DNA from: Acanthochromis polyacanthus
Taxonomy: Eukaryota > Chordata > Actinopteri > Pomacentridae
DNA length: 64,000 bases
Reading direction: 5' to 3'
Assembly: GCF_021347895.1 (NCBI RefSeq)
Contig: NC_067116.1
Coordinates: forward strand, 35,847,639 to 35,911,638
Shown here: in pieces, positions 17,293 through 28,403 of the stretch
Numbering within the stretch: the stretch's first letter is position 1
Layout: every line of letters starts with the position of its first letter
Notes under the pieces: generated by a model
Database searches by the model: none
The model's input: the letters and a program-made list of their open reading frames with translations, nothing else
What the model was told of the DNA's origin: nothing
Program-made: the position numbers and the translations under genes

Positions 17293-19046
17293 AAAATTAA
17301 TCCCCTTCCCAATCTCTGCAGCGATTGTTTCTGATGCAGAAAATAAGTCAACAAAATGAACCCGGCGCATCCAAACAAAGCAAACATATTGACACAGACG
17401 CATGCTGGAAGAGTGCATGGGAGGAGCTGGGGCTACTGTGTGTGCAAATATGTGTGGCAGAGCATCTGTGTGGAGCCATCTGCAATCATTTGAGGTCATT
17501 TAGTGGTTCTTTAACAAAACAGATTTGCCTGCGCTAAACTACGCTAATTTACACCTCCCACTCAAATACTGTACGCGTCTATTTTTTCTGCATCTGTCTT
17601 TTTTTTAAAAGACACACACATACGGATACAGTTCAGAGAGGAATCCTTCAGATTTTCACCTTGCAGCTTGTCCGTGTGAAGTTCTCAGCATTGTTCAGTG
17701 TCTTGTAGGAAGCCACCTCACTGGAAGAGTGACTTAAATCTTCTTGAAACTGGTCTAACTTTTATCTTGCTGCAGTGACGTGTAGGTGCACTCCAGCTGG
17801 GTGTGGTTACAGGTGTAAATAAGCACAACACCACATTAATGTTGGGTGGGAGTCGAGATGAAACACAGAGGAAACCTGTGGGAAAAAGTGAAGCTTTTAG
17901 CAGCAAAAGAGACAGATATTACCCTCAGGAGTTGGTAGAGGCTGAAAACAAGGCGTACTGCCATCAGGAAGACAAAAATATGGCTAATTGAATGCTAATG
18001 TTGAGCCATAACTTTGGTATAAATACGCAACAACCTTCAAAGAAATTCACCGTATCAACTTAAAGGTGAGGACAAGTCCATGCTGTGCTCACAAGTCATT
18101 TCCATTGCCCTCAGGCAGCCAAAAAAGTAGTTATTCTAGGTTTAAGGTACTCTTGAACCTCCTACCGCCCACTGTTTATGAGTAGAGAGCAACACTAGGT
18201 TGAAACTACCTACATTCCTAATTGTATTGACAGACGTATATGAAAAGAGTTTATTATGCTTCAAAGCAAAAAAAAAACAACCCAGCACCACACAAGTGAA
18301 ACGCTGTGTTTAAAAAGTATCACTTTCCACTATACAAATCATGACAGCCTCATAAAATGCAACTGGAATCTGCCGGCTCCTTGAAGACGTACCTGTTGCG
18401 TATTTCGAGATCAAAACTAAAGATCACAGAAACTCATTTGCAAGGAGAACCATTCGTCCTTGCATGTGAGTTTCTGTCCAGGAGGCTCAGTATGAGGGAA
18501 AAGGAAAATAACCACATGAAAGATTCCTTCACTAATCATTTTATCCTGCGATCAATTCAAACTGCAGAGCATGAAATAATGCAGATCCTGCTCTCGGGCC
18601 GAGCGGGCATTGATCAAACACATTTGGATGGTTCTGCACTCGCGCTTGTGCTTGTGTATGTGGTTGCATGCATGACAGCAAAACAACAGACAGACTGAAA
18701 GTGTGTTTATGGCTGCGTTTCTGAGTGTGTGAGCCCATCTGTGTGTGTGGCCATTGATCAAAGGCAGTGCCCTGGTTTGCCGGTGAGGAGAGGAGCCAAT
18801 TGATCAGAAATGGCTGTAATTAGAATCTAAATAAGACCTGCTGCATTGATCCCATCTCAGTTCTCAGCTCCTGGCTTCTGTATACGGGGGTTTGCTGAAG
18901 GCCAGCCAGCCCACCTCCTCTAAACCTCCTCCTCTGGCACATAGCTGTTCTGCATCAGTAATTACAAAAGTTAAACTCTCACATCTAAAACTGTAAGTAA
19001 CTTGGATGATTGACTAAGCTTCGTGCATTTTATAATACACTGCAAT
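17293..19046. other. Noncoding DNA, no gene seen
   Basis: No exon-like structure. A 113-codon plus-strand frame (18357-18698) is unrecognised and I see no supporting splice sites or codon bias. Confidence 0.45.
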
Positions 19047-19061
19047 CCCCCCCCCCCCCCC
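19047..19061 (+). repeat. Poly-C run, 15 nt
   Basis: Fifteen C in a row, then GCCTA and a further C run. Exact length is uncertain in most sequencing methods. Confidence 0.9.
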
Positions 19062-20348
19062 GCCTACCCCCCCTTCACCACCTACTCAATGAAATGCAGT
19101 AATTAGCCAAAGTAGCAGGGAGTGATTGCAAATGCCAAATGTTTTTCGAAGACTCAAACAATGGAGCAAATCAAGGTGGTGCTGAGAAAAACAGTCACTT
19201 GTGCCTTGTCCACAGGGACAAAAATGGCTGCCTGAGACCGTGCGCCCACGCACAAGCACACATTCCCCTACAAACAACCTCCGCCAGGGAGATAAGGGCT
19301 AAATTATGGGATCTGCGAGTTGCCTGGTGAGAGCAGCGCCATGAAGACAGAGTGCAGCAAGTAGCAAATGGCCTTTACACTGTTTTGTGTGTGTTTGGTA
19401 TTGTGAGTGTGTCTGGGTGTGTTTAAATGGTCATTCATGCATAACCGCAGGCGTACAAAGAATGAGAAGCCTTAGTTTTACCTCCCTGTCAGGCATTTAC
19501 AATGCATTATTCTGTCATTCCCATTACGATCAAAGGAGATACATATATACACTGTATATATTTACACAAAACGGAGACACATAAAACAAACATGTCAGTC
19601 AGAGTGTATTTGCGTTTACACATATTTACCCCAATCAAAACTGCATTAGCATTTCAGACACGTCAATAAGAACAGTCCTAGAGGTATAGAAATGTTACCA
19701 AAAGTGCAATGTAATGATACAAGCAACAAAAAGTCTGGTCAGCAAAGTCAAAATCATCTATGGAGGCTCCTACAAGGCTCCGATTTAATTTGCAAAATGT
19801 TTTGTCTTTAGCCTCTCTTACACAAGGCCATTGTCTTTCCTAATTGAGGTGTTGTTAAAATTATATGAGAACATGTGTATCACTAAAGTGTAGATAATGA
19901 CAGAATGAGGGAGGGACATGAGGAAAAAGGGGAAGACAGGAGGAACGAAAGCTGCTGTGGTTCTCACGTGAACATTCTGTGGGAAATCAGACATTGTGCC
20001 AGTTGGACTGACAGATTTCAGGTTGGTTCCAATTAAAATATTACAATTTAACATCACAGAATCTCCATACATACAGAATGACCTTAATTAATGCTCATGC
20101 AAGACAGCAGAGCGCAGGGCTTTCTCATAATAAAGGATCGTGTCTTGATTAAAAAAAGGTTTATTTGCATGTTTTACGATTGTTTTCATGTGGCCGGTTG
20201 TGTGTCCGCATTAGACTCTGGCATCAGTATGTGTAACTGTGTCTGTGTCTCTGCACATGCATGCATTCTGCTGTTTTTCTTATGAATTTGTACACAAAGA
20301 TATGTTTCCTTATGCATATGCTTAGGAGTGTGAGCTACCATGTGCAGA

Positions 20349-20350
<2 letters not shown>
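19062..20350. other. Noncoding DNA, no gene seen
   Basis: AT-rich sequence with a short GT-rich patch at about 19385-19425. No recognisable exon, RNA gene or repeat family. Confidence 0.45.

Positions 20351-20397
<47 letters not shown>
20351..20397 (+). repeat. (TG)23 microsatellite
   Basis: Uninterrupted TG for 47 bp. Confidence 0.97.
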
Positions 20398-20399
<2 letters not shown>

Positions 20400-20566
20400 C
20401 AGACTGTCTGCCTTTTCCTCAGCCTCAGCAGGAGAGCTGCTTAAGCCTTAACGAGGGTGTTAATTAGTGTGCTTTAGTGTACATCTAATGAGTGTGTGTT
20501 TTACGGCAAAGACACATGCGCACACAGAAACACTTCCATTTGCATACACACACAAGCACAAACAGT

Positions 20567-20589
20567 GGGGGGGGGGGGGGGGGGGGGGG
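20567..20589 (+). repeat. Poly-G run, 23 nt
   Basis: Twenty-three consecutive G followed by AGGAGGAGGA, just downstream of a broken CA-rich stretch (20517-20562). Frames of 86-204 codons on both strands here are composition artefacts (Gly or Pro runs). Confidence 0.95.
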
Positions 20590-23500
20590 AGGAGGAGGAC
20601 GACAGCATATAGACGTGGCGCGCATGTCTTTGGACAGCAAAAGTGTGTGCAAATGTGTGTACTGTATGTATGTATGTGCTGTATCTGACTGTGTTGAAGA
20701 ATGCGGACCAGCAGGAAAAATGTTGCTGGAGGCATTTCTCAGTGTGATGTGAGCTAACATTCCTGCACATGGAGAGAGACAAGCTGGAAGTGAAGACAGT
20801 TCTGAGTCTTCCACCATCTCTGCTCTCCACCATTTGTTTACACACACTCCCCATTCACATCTACTGCTGCTGACAGATTCAAGACTTGTTAGGCTGAAAT
20901 GTATGTTTTTATGTTTTTTTTTTTTTTGTGTGTGTGTGGTTTTTTTTTGTTTTATTTTTTGTGGGGCACTGGGTAACATCCAGTCAGATATTCCAATTGA
21001 TGCCAGGGCATTTTGAAACTGAAAACGGGTTTGTAATGGGTCCCTGTGGGCACTCTGGTCATAAAAAAAAACAACAGCGCTCAGAAAAGCACAATTCAAT
21101 TCCAGTCAGAAACTATAAAACATCAACACTGGAGGTATGAGGTTTTTTTGTCTGACAGCAGCATCATGATGCAACGCTGCTACATCCACTGTTGTCCTGC
21201 AGACAGAGCCAAATCAATCAGATTTCCACAGCCGGCGTTAGATCAACTAATGCTTCATTTCTCGCAGACAACAGCTTGGATCTATGGCTCTGCCTTAAAG
21301 TATTCATAAAGGCAGAACACCAAATGTGCCCAGTATTTCACACCTCCTACTGCTTCATAAGCATGTCCCAAGAGTGAGGCAGTCATCAAACACTGAAATC
21401 ATGTTGAACCACGATTGTCTGTTTTCAAATATTTGAATGCGGTGAAAAATGCTAGCTGGAATCTTGGGTGTGAGGGAGAAACATTTGCATGCATGAACTG
21501 AGAGAGAGAGTGTACAGACGAGAAATAAATAAAAAAACTTGGACTTGACAAGCCATAACAAACTTGCAGTGAGAAACAACAAATTTTCACCTCCTGGGTT
21601 CTGCCACAAACTGTCTACTCAACATAAAAAGCAGGAGCAACTTCCCATAATGTCTTAGATACAATCATGAGTCCCATGCAGCACATTTATTACCCTCAGT
21701 GTTCCAGCAGAAAAACTCGAGCCGAGACATTAAATTCCAGCTCTCAAATCTCCTGCGAGTTCAGCACCAAGGACAGCTCCTCTGCTGGTGCTCACTAAGA
21801 ACGTTTCCTCTTTTTTTGAGGATTTGTAGAGGCCAGATAGGCTCATGTATAAACTTGAGAGTCCGGACAATATGGGACTTTGTGAAGTGAATTACATTTT
21901 CCAGCATGACTAGCTTCGACTTAAAGCCTGCAAATATGGCATGCAAGGGTTTTTTTTCCTCTTTTTTCCAGTCGAGAAATGAGAAATTTAGCATTACTGT
22001 GAAACTCTTGTGGGTGCACTGAAAACACACTGTTACTGTTGTCTGCTACCATAAAATCGCACAAGAAATATCGAGAGCCATTGTGGATGTTAAACCAAAA
22101 TTTATGGAGAAGAAAAAGGGTCAATAGAGGGTATATAATAGTTCTCCTGGCTTATTTTGAGCCATTCACACAAACTATCACATAAACGGAGCTGCTTTGG
22201 CATCAGTCATGACTTACAAGAGAGGAATTGGCGGTAGAAATATTGATAAGAAGGTACTAACCTGTTCCAGCTGTTCTGGGAGAAAGCAGGGAAGAGAAAA
22301 GGAGATAATTAGTTGATACTAAATGGATTCTTTCATTTATTTGCACGATAAATTGCCACACAACTACAAAATGACACAAAACTGACGACGAAAAAAAATT
22401 GCAAACCAATTATTTCTGGAAAGTTTGCTCATCCAAATTATGCATTTTCTGTCAATACATTAATTGATCATTTTTCTAATTCATTCAGAACTTGCACACT
22501 GCATATGCACACATATGGAGCAATTAAGTCACACATAAAAAGCACAGACACTACATTAGTGAGGTCACCGGCAGAGGAGAGCCTGATAAGTGTTCTCAAA
22601 AAAAAATGGACGAATGCCAGAACTGCAGCAAAGGTACATTATTCCCTGACTCATTCAGTCTTCACACTCACGCACACACACTCTTTCATGCACATATATG
22701 TTCACATACTCACAAACTTCTCCTCTCACACCCACAAACCCTCCCCCGCTCTCCCACTTTGCTGAAACTGTAGAAGTGTGCCCTTTCCGCATGGCGCTCT
22801 GCCAGCCACTCACAGCACATTACCAGTGTGTGACCCCTGCATGTGCTGAAAAAGGAAACATTTAACCTCCTGCCCTTTTCTGCTGATGCTCCCTCATAGA
22901 ACATCATCCTATGTTGAATATGAACCATCAACAGTCAACTCCACTGCTCTGTCTGTGAGGGGAAAATGTTGAAAAGCCGTGGTGGCGCGTCTACGGAAAT
23001 TACTGCATTTGAGTCTGCACGTGTGCTTTATTGACTCACATACATTCTGAAAATTCGATATGTGCTGCCCCCCCCTTTCACGAGTGTCTTTCTATTCCCA
23101 TCTGCAAAGCTGCAATGGATTCATTCCTGCTGTGGCGGTCTGTCAGAGAGAACATCAATCTACAAGACTGACATTTAATCCCAAGCCTGGGCAGGTAGAG
23201 AGACACATGGGTGAAAACACACACCGACACACACAAAATAAACAGACACAAAAACACACTACCGGCTGCTTGCGAACTCGCGCTGAAAAAAAAAAACAAC
23301 ACACAATCAAAACCCAAGCATAAACCTGTGGACTCTGTGTGAACACTGAGGATCCTGCAGAGCGATGAGAGTATTTGAACTGAACTACTAGAGGAAGACA
23401 AGCTGGATGTGCGAGAGGAGAGGGAAAGAAAATAAAGCGATGAGAAGAGACAGACGGGGAAGGCTTTGAGGGAAAATGTTTCCCGCATCAATCTATTGGC

Positions 23501-23809
23501 GGAGACGTTGACAGAATGGCTCAGAGATACAGGTGGTCGAAGACAATGAGAGGCTGATGTATAGACGTCGGTGGTGTTTCTTATTCCCGGACACTTCAGT
23601 CTGCAGCTTCCTCGCGGCCACACCCAACCCTTCACATCATTTCCACCTGTTCTCCCTTTTTCCTTTTGTTCTTTTCATTTTCCATCTCCTCCGTCTTGGT
23701 CACTAACACTGATTGAGGAAGTCATTGCGATGTCCTCATTAGCAGCGGTGTCATTTTCTCCACAAGTACTTAGCTTTTTCCTCCAATGATGATGACTTCT
23801 TTTAAACAC
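20590..23809. other. Noncoding DNA, no gene seen
   Basis: Contains T-rich and GT-rich DNA at 20909-20965 and scattered purine tracts. A 185-codon minus-strand frame (23078-23635) is low complexity (Ser, Leu, Val) and opposite purine- and CA-rich plus-strand sequence, so I treat it as chance. No RNA gene recognised. Confidence 0.45.
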
Positions 23810-25154
23810 TTAAAGTACGGCGGCCCGCGGGCGGGCCGTTTTTTTATCGGTATACGCTTTTTTTAAAATAGAAGGACACTGCAAACACGATTATACAAAC
23901 ACTATACACACATAGAAAGCTGAGATTCTCATGAATCCGCCGGTATAAACCACTTTCAGATGTGATTACCACAGCGGGTAATATAAACACATTTATCCAA
24001 CAAACAACAAGTCAAGTAAACGTGCACAGCTCACCTGTCGACGCAGTTTGGACGCTCGTTTCTGGTCATAAAAGAAGATAATCCACAAAAACCGGCCAGA
24101 ACCCAAGCTTAGCCATCCAGAGGAAACAATCCAGTATAATACTTTGGCCAAAACATGTCTCGAAATAGGTAAAAAATCCAGAAAACGATCGGCTCCGTGC
24201 GCGTGCACGCGGCGCGTGGTGGCGCTGTGCGTTTCATATTCACTGCATCTTTCTATTATAACTTTATCATACACGGTCCTATTTTCTTTGTTCGCGATTC
24301 AAAATGGATACTGGAGGCTTCTCGACCGCTTCAAACCGAACTTCAACCAATCAGGTGACTCGTTTCCGCCTACTTCGGCGATTTAGCCAACCATGGCCGA
24401 GTCTGACAGATATCGATTACATCACTTGATTGACTTGTTTCTCAGCAAATCACGCCGGAGGAAACGTTAGATTGACAGGCCTGGTAGCCAATGAGCTTGC
24501 TGAATGGCTTGCCTATAAATCCCGCCTCTGCCAGCGGCTTTATATGATATTTCATTCGTGAGCTCCGGGCTCCACCTGCTGTTTCTCTGTATTCCTCTCA
24601 ATCTGTGTGTGTGATCGACACTGAAGCCTATCTGAAGTGATTTTTTGAGTTCTTTATGAGTTTTTGGAATGAAAATGAAGTGGAAAATGGAGTGAAAAGG
24701 AATTTATACCATTCTGTAGAGAGTGTGCACAGTGTATAAAGAGTGTATCCAACATTGACAGGGGCGGAGCATATCAGTACAAATACATGTGTGAAACACT
24801 CATTTCTTGTAGTATTGCTCTGAAATTTTGACCTGAACTATGTAAGACCCCAGGCTTTTGCAATATTGTGTTTTCAAGCTGTTGCAGTGCTGCCACACTG
24901 ATTTTCAGGTGTTTTATTAGGGAAAAAATGTAGGCGAGAAAAAAAATTCATCCTAATTCAGTGTGTTCCAACATACATAACTCTGTGCCAGTAGCACCTA
25001 GAGTAATTCTGACTGCACTGGGTGAAAATTCAGGTTGTCAGCTTTCAAATGAGACCCCAACCATGCATGTACTCCAAACAGTTCAAGAACAGCATTCAAT
25101 TTACTTTCTGTAAATCTCAGTAGAAATTTCGGGCGGAAATTGCCCAGACCTTAA
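23810..25154. mobile_element. TTAA-flanked DNA element (piggyBac/Kolobok-like), nonautonomous
   Basis: The unit is bounded by CTTAAAG at 23809-23815 and 25150-25156, consistent with a TTAA target duplication. The left end holds a perfect palindrome, CGGCCCGC-GG-GCGGGCCG (23821-23838); the right end holds GGGC/GCCC (25131-25145). Inverted similarity of the outermost bases is weak. Inside, CpG density rises (24180-24230), and CCAAT-type boxes (24345-24354, 24486-24495) precede TATAAAT (24514-24520), resembling a promoter. No transposase frame is present. An alternative is a genuine CpG-rich promoter that happens to lie between TTAA sites. Confidence 0.45.
24345..24520 (+). promoter_or_regulatory. 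Promoter-like motif set inside the TTAA element
   Basis: AACCAATCAG (24345), AGCCAATGAG (24486) and TATAAAT (24514) occur in promoter order, with CpG-rich DNA upstream. It could be the transposon's own promoter or a co-opted one. No downstream coding frame is visible. Confidence 0.3.
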
Positions 25155-25740
25155 AGGGTCATGCTGAGAAATCCTCGCGCCCCTGTGTCGGCGAGTACGT
25201 GTGAGCTTTCGCACGTATTGTGTGAGAACGTGCACGCCCGCCGTATCACAGTGACAATATTCCTGCTATCATTAGCAGATGCATCGACAACTTGCCCATC
25301 ACAAAGGGAGAAATAAAGGAGTAAAAGAGCGGAGGACAAGACTACACAAAAAGCTGTTAAAATGAAAGCAGAAGAGCGCGGAGAGAGAAGAGCTATTACT
25401 GAAGGGCACAAAACCAGCAGGGCTCTGAAATCAATTTTAATTAGTACTGCGCATCACCTAGAGTCATATATTTTAGACAGCAATAGAGCAAGGTCTGTCA
25501 GGGAGCACGGCCTCTGTTGTCACACACTGGCAACCTTCTTACTGCTCCAGTCACAGAGCTGCCTCAGTAGCGATCCAGTCACTGTCATTATCAAGTCTTT
25601 CACCACCGGAGGTCAAATTCATTAAAATTGTACAACTTTAGTCCTGTCATAAAGAGTTCGATTTGACAGTGTCACAACAAGCTGCTATTTAAACTAACAT
25701 CTCTGTATTAAACTGTCTCAGTACTGTGCACTCTGGTAAA
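25155..25740. other. Noncoding DNA, no gene seen
   Basis: The first 150 bp are relatively CpG-rich, then ordinary AT-rich sequence. Two overlapping frames of 86-87 codons on opposite strands are unrecognised. Confidence 0.45.
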
Positions 25741-26330
25741 TTGAAAAATCTTTTTTTTTTAAACAGTTTTTAACTGTATTCTTTTTTGCACCGTTTACTG
25801 TTACTCTATTGATTTTCTTTGTATTGGTAAACTGCAGAGAATGACAAGATCTCACATCCTGGGTTCTGCCAGCAGGCGTAAACATGTAAATACCCGTTTA
25901 CACCTCCAAAGGGGAAAAAAAGAATAAAAAAGCCAACTCTGGAAATAATGTCCACGTCAAAAATCTGTGTTTTAACAATTGGTAAGTCATTCTTTTACAA
26001 TGTTTGGCTGCAATATGTGACTAATTTTTCTGCATTTAAATTAGCATATTTTATTTTCCAGCTGTTTGGCATTGTTTGAAAAAAATATGTATTTTAAGGA
26101 TTTAAATGGGTAAATATTTTTAACTGCTTTTTTTTTCTTACAGATTTTTCCTTTTTTGTCAAATTACACACAATATTTAATAAAGTATCAGAAAAAGTAA
26201 GTACAACAACAAAAATCTATGTTTATTTAAATTCGTTAAAATATTATTTTACAGATTTTTTTAACATAATTTTTCACCATTATTGAATATATTTTTTTAT
26301 AGCACCTTTTCAGACACCTTTTTTGTTGAG
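25741..26330. repeat. AT-rich degenerate repeat with ACAGATTTTT units
   Basis: Several imperfect copies of motifs such as TTACAGATTTTT, AAAAATCTGTG and TTTTTAACTGT recur with A- and T-runs. This looks like one of the AT-rich dispersed repeats of fish genomes (memory, unverified). There is no coding content and the boundaries are approximate. Confidence 0.4.
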
Positions 26331-26492
26331 GGATTTTTGCAGTGTGCCCTACCTGACAGCTATGTTCACAAAACAAGCTAAAAGCACCAGAGCACATCAT
26401 GTATCCTGGGATCATTGGGGGGTTCGGACATTCACCAGCACTCATCCTCTCCCAGGTGACCAAGCTGTGGTTGTATAGACCACAGTTTGTGC

Positions 26493-27352
26493 TCAGATAG
26501 CTTTCAGCCTTCCCCATATGCCTTCTCTCCTAATCCAGAACCACCTTGAGGACCTTTCTCTAGGCTCTGTGATGTTCTTCACATCCCTGCTTCTTGCCAT
26601 GCCAGTAACGTCAAGTCGGCTCAAGTCTTTGTATCATAATTGCCCCACAAATCTTCTGTATCCAACATCAGTGGGCATGCATCTTGCCCTCCAGCCAAGC
26701 TTCTGGCCCTCTTCTTTTCCATACATCCATGTGGCCTCTGAGAAAAGGAGCATGTCTGGCCGAAAAAAAACTTTAGTTAGATCTCTATTTCTACTGAAAA
26801 CTAACAGCTTCCTAAGTCCTACTTGTGGCTGCTGGCTGGCTTTTTTGCACTTTATTGTGGAGCCAGGTGTAGCAACCCTGCCCTAGAGCTTTACGGCAGG
26901 AGTGGGCAGTGAAGGGAGTCCAGTTAGCAAAGCTGAAAAGATTGGGCAAGACTTTATAAATCATTTGGATCAGGAACTTGATGCTTCTGCCTCCCAGAGA
27001 CCTGCCTGTGAGACTTGCTGATCCATGATCTGCCTCCACCTTCTCGAGGCTTCTTGCTGGTTTTTACCCACAGCTCTACTGATCTCTCCACCACTGCCGT
27101 CCTCATCTAACTTTAGTCTATGTCCGTTTGGCCTTGTCATAGGATGAGCAGGGATGGCAGCCTTGACTTCAATTTGCCTGGGTCACCTCTGGGTCACTAT
27201 GATCCCTGTACGTCCTTTACCCAAGCCACCTTAAATACCTTATCCACAGATTTTGAGGGCTTCTGCACCTTGGTTTCTTTACTGTGGAGGCCCTTGCTGC
27301 TGTGGCTTCTCGGCACTTCCAACCACCTCTTAAAACAACAACTTATCTTTCT
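26493..27352 (-). pseudogene. LINE C-terminal ORF relic, frameshifted and internally deleted
   Basis: Read on the minus strand, successive frames give an ordered series resembling the C-terminal part of a non-LTR retrotransposon polyprotein common in fish. The blocks are RWLEVPRSHSSKGLHSKETK (from 27328), VGKNQQEASRRWRQIMDQQ with GLWEAEAS (to about 26980), IKFLIQMIYKVLPNLFSFANW shortened here, then ALGQGCYTWLHNKV (about 26850-26890), RPDMLLFSEAT (26730-26762), GWRARCMPTDVGYRRFVG (26649-26702) and SSRWFWIRREG (26518-26555). At least three frameshifts and an in-frame stop separate the blocks. The zinc-knuckle cysteines before the TAHSC segment and the stretch between SEAT and GWRARC are missing. 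The RPD motif suggests an endonuclease-like C-terminal domain as in the R2/R4/Hero/NeSL group; that assignment is inference. The copy is dead. Confidence 0.75.
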
Positions 27353-28311
27353 TCCTGTGGTCTCTACAAAGCAGATGAGGACACCACAAACGAGCAGCAG
27401 GCAGAGATGTAAATGTCTGACAGCTGCAGCAGTAGATGTTTCACTGGAGACTTTGAATAAAACCTCTTTGTGGATACAGAAGCTGGAAAACTTTTGGTTA
27501 TTTTACTACGATGACCATCAAACTTTCAAACTATATGTAGTACCACAGCTACAAAAAAATGCATAAAGTGCAGAATCCAGTCCTCTAAAGATCTTGTCAG
27601 TTGTAAGGAAAAGCTCATAACCTACTGCACAGTAAAGTCTATACATACAGAAAGGCTAAATCTTTTTTTTAAGCTTTCCTTTCACTGAGGGTGAAATGCT
27701 GTCTTCACAAGTTGGTCCTAAAGGCAGCTTACGTGTGATCTGAAAAATGCTGCTATGACTTTTTGACACAGAAAGCTGCCAATCAGCTTTCCTCTGTGTG
27801 AAAAGGACTCAAGAGGAAAGAAAATAAGTCACGGTGTCAAAATCCACCCGTAGTCACCTCACTTAAAGCTCCAAACAAAAGGCAAGTTGGGTGTCTGCTG
27901 TTGCCCAAAAATCGGCCAGTGTGTCGTTGCATAAACACAGTTCAACTCAGGAGGTTTTCTGTCTTTATGCGATGGATATTCTGTAATTGCTTCTGCTTTT
28001 CTGGGTTCATCTTATGTGCAAAAGTTAAAAAAAAAAAGGTATCAAGCACTACTACAAGTGTTACATCATATCAAATAACTGTATGGTGCGTATTAAAGTA
28101 CATACGTGCAATCTGCTGTACTACTTTGTCGCCTTTTAACACGTTCTCACCACCACTGCAGTGCAATTAAAATTACAGATTGACTTAAAAGAGAGGTGTG
28201 ATGGCTCCCTGGTAGAGTGACAGCAACGAGAGTATGGAATCTGCTCCACTGTGAGGAGTGACACATTACATGATTAGACAGCATGCTCATGACAGCTGCC
28301 ACAGGTACGCA

Positions 28312-28314
<3 letters not shown>
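27353..28314. other. Noncoding DNA, no gene seen
   Basis: The LINE relic may extend some way into 27353-27500 on the minus strand, but I cannot recognise blocks there. The rest is AT-rich with no exon-like structure. Confidence 0.4.

Positions 28315-28397
<83 letters not shown>
28315..28397 (+). repeat. (AC)41 microsatellite, then AT/AG tract
   Basis: Uninterrupted AC for 83 bp, then ATATATA and a GAGAGA tract to about 28425, making a compound array. Confidence 0.97.

Positions 28398-28403
<6 letters not shown>

Noticed and set aside
20485..21099. 204-codon minus-strand frame
   Set aside because: Driven by the poly-G run (polyproline on the minus strand) and CA-rich flanks; no domain.
23078..23635. 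185-codon minus-strand frame
   Set aside because: Low-complexity Ser/Leu/Val composition opposite purine- and CA-rich DNA; no domain or splice context.
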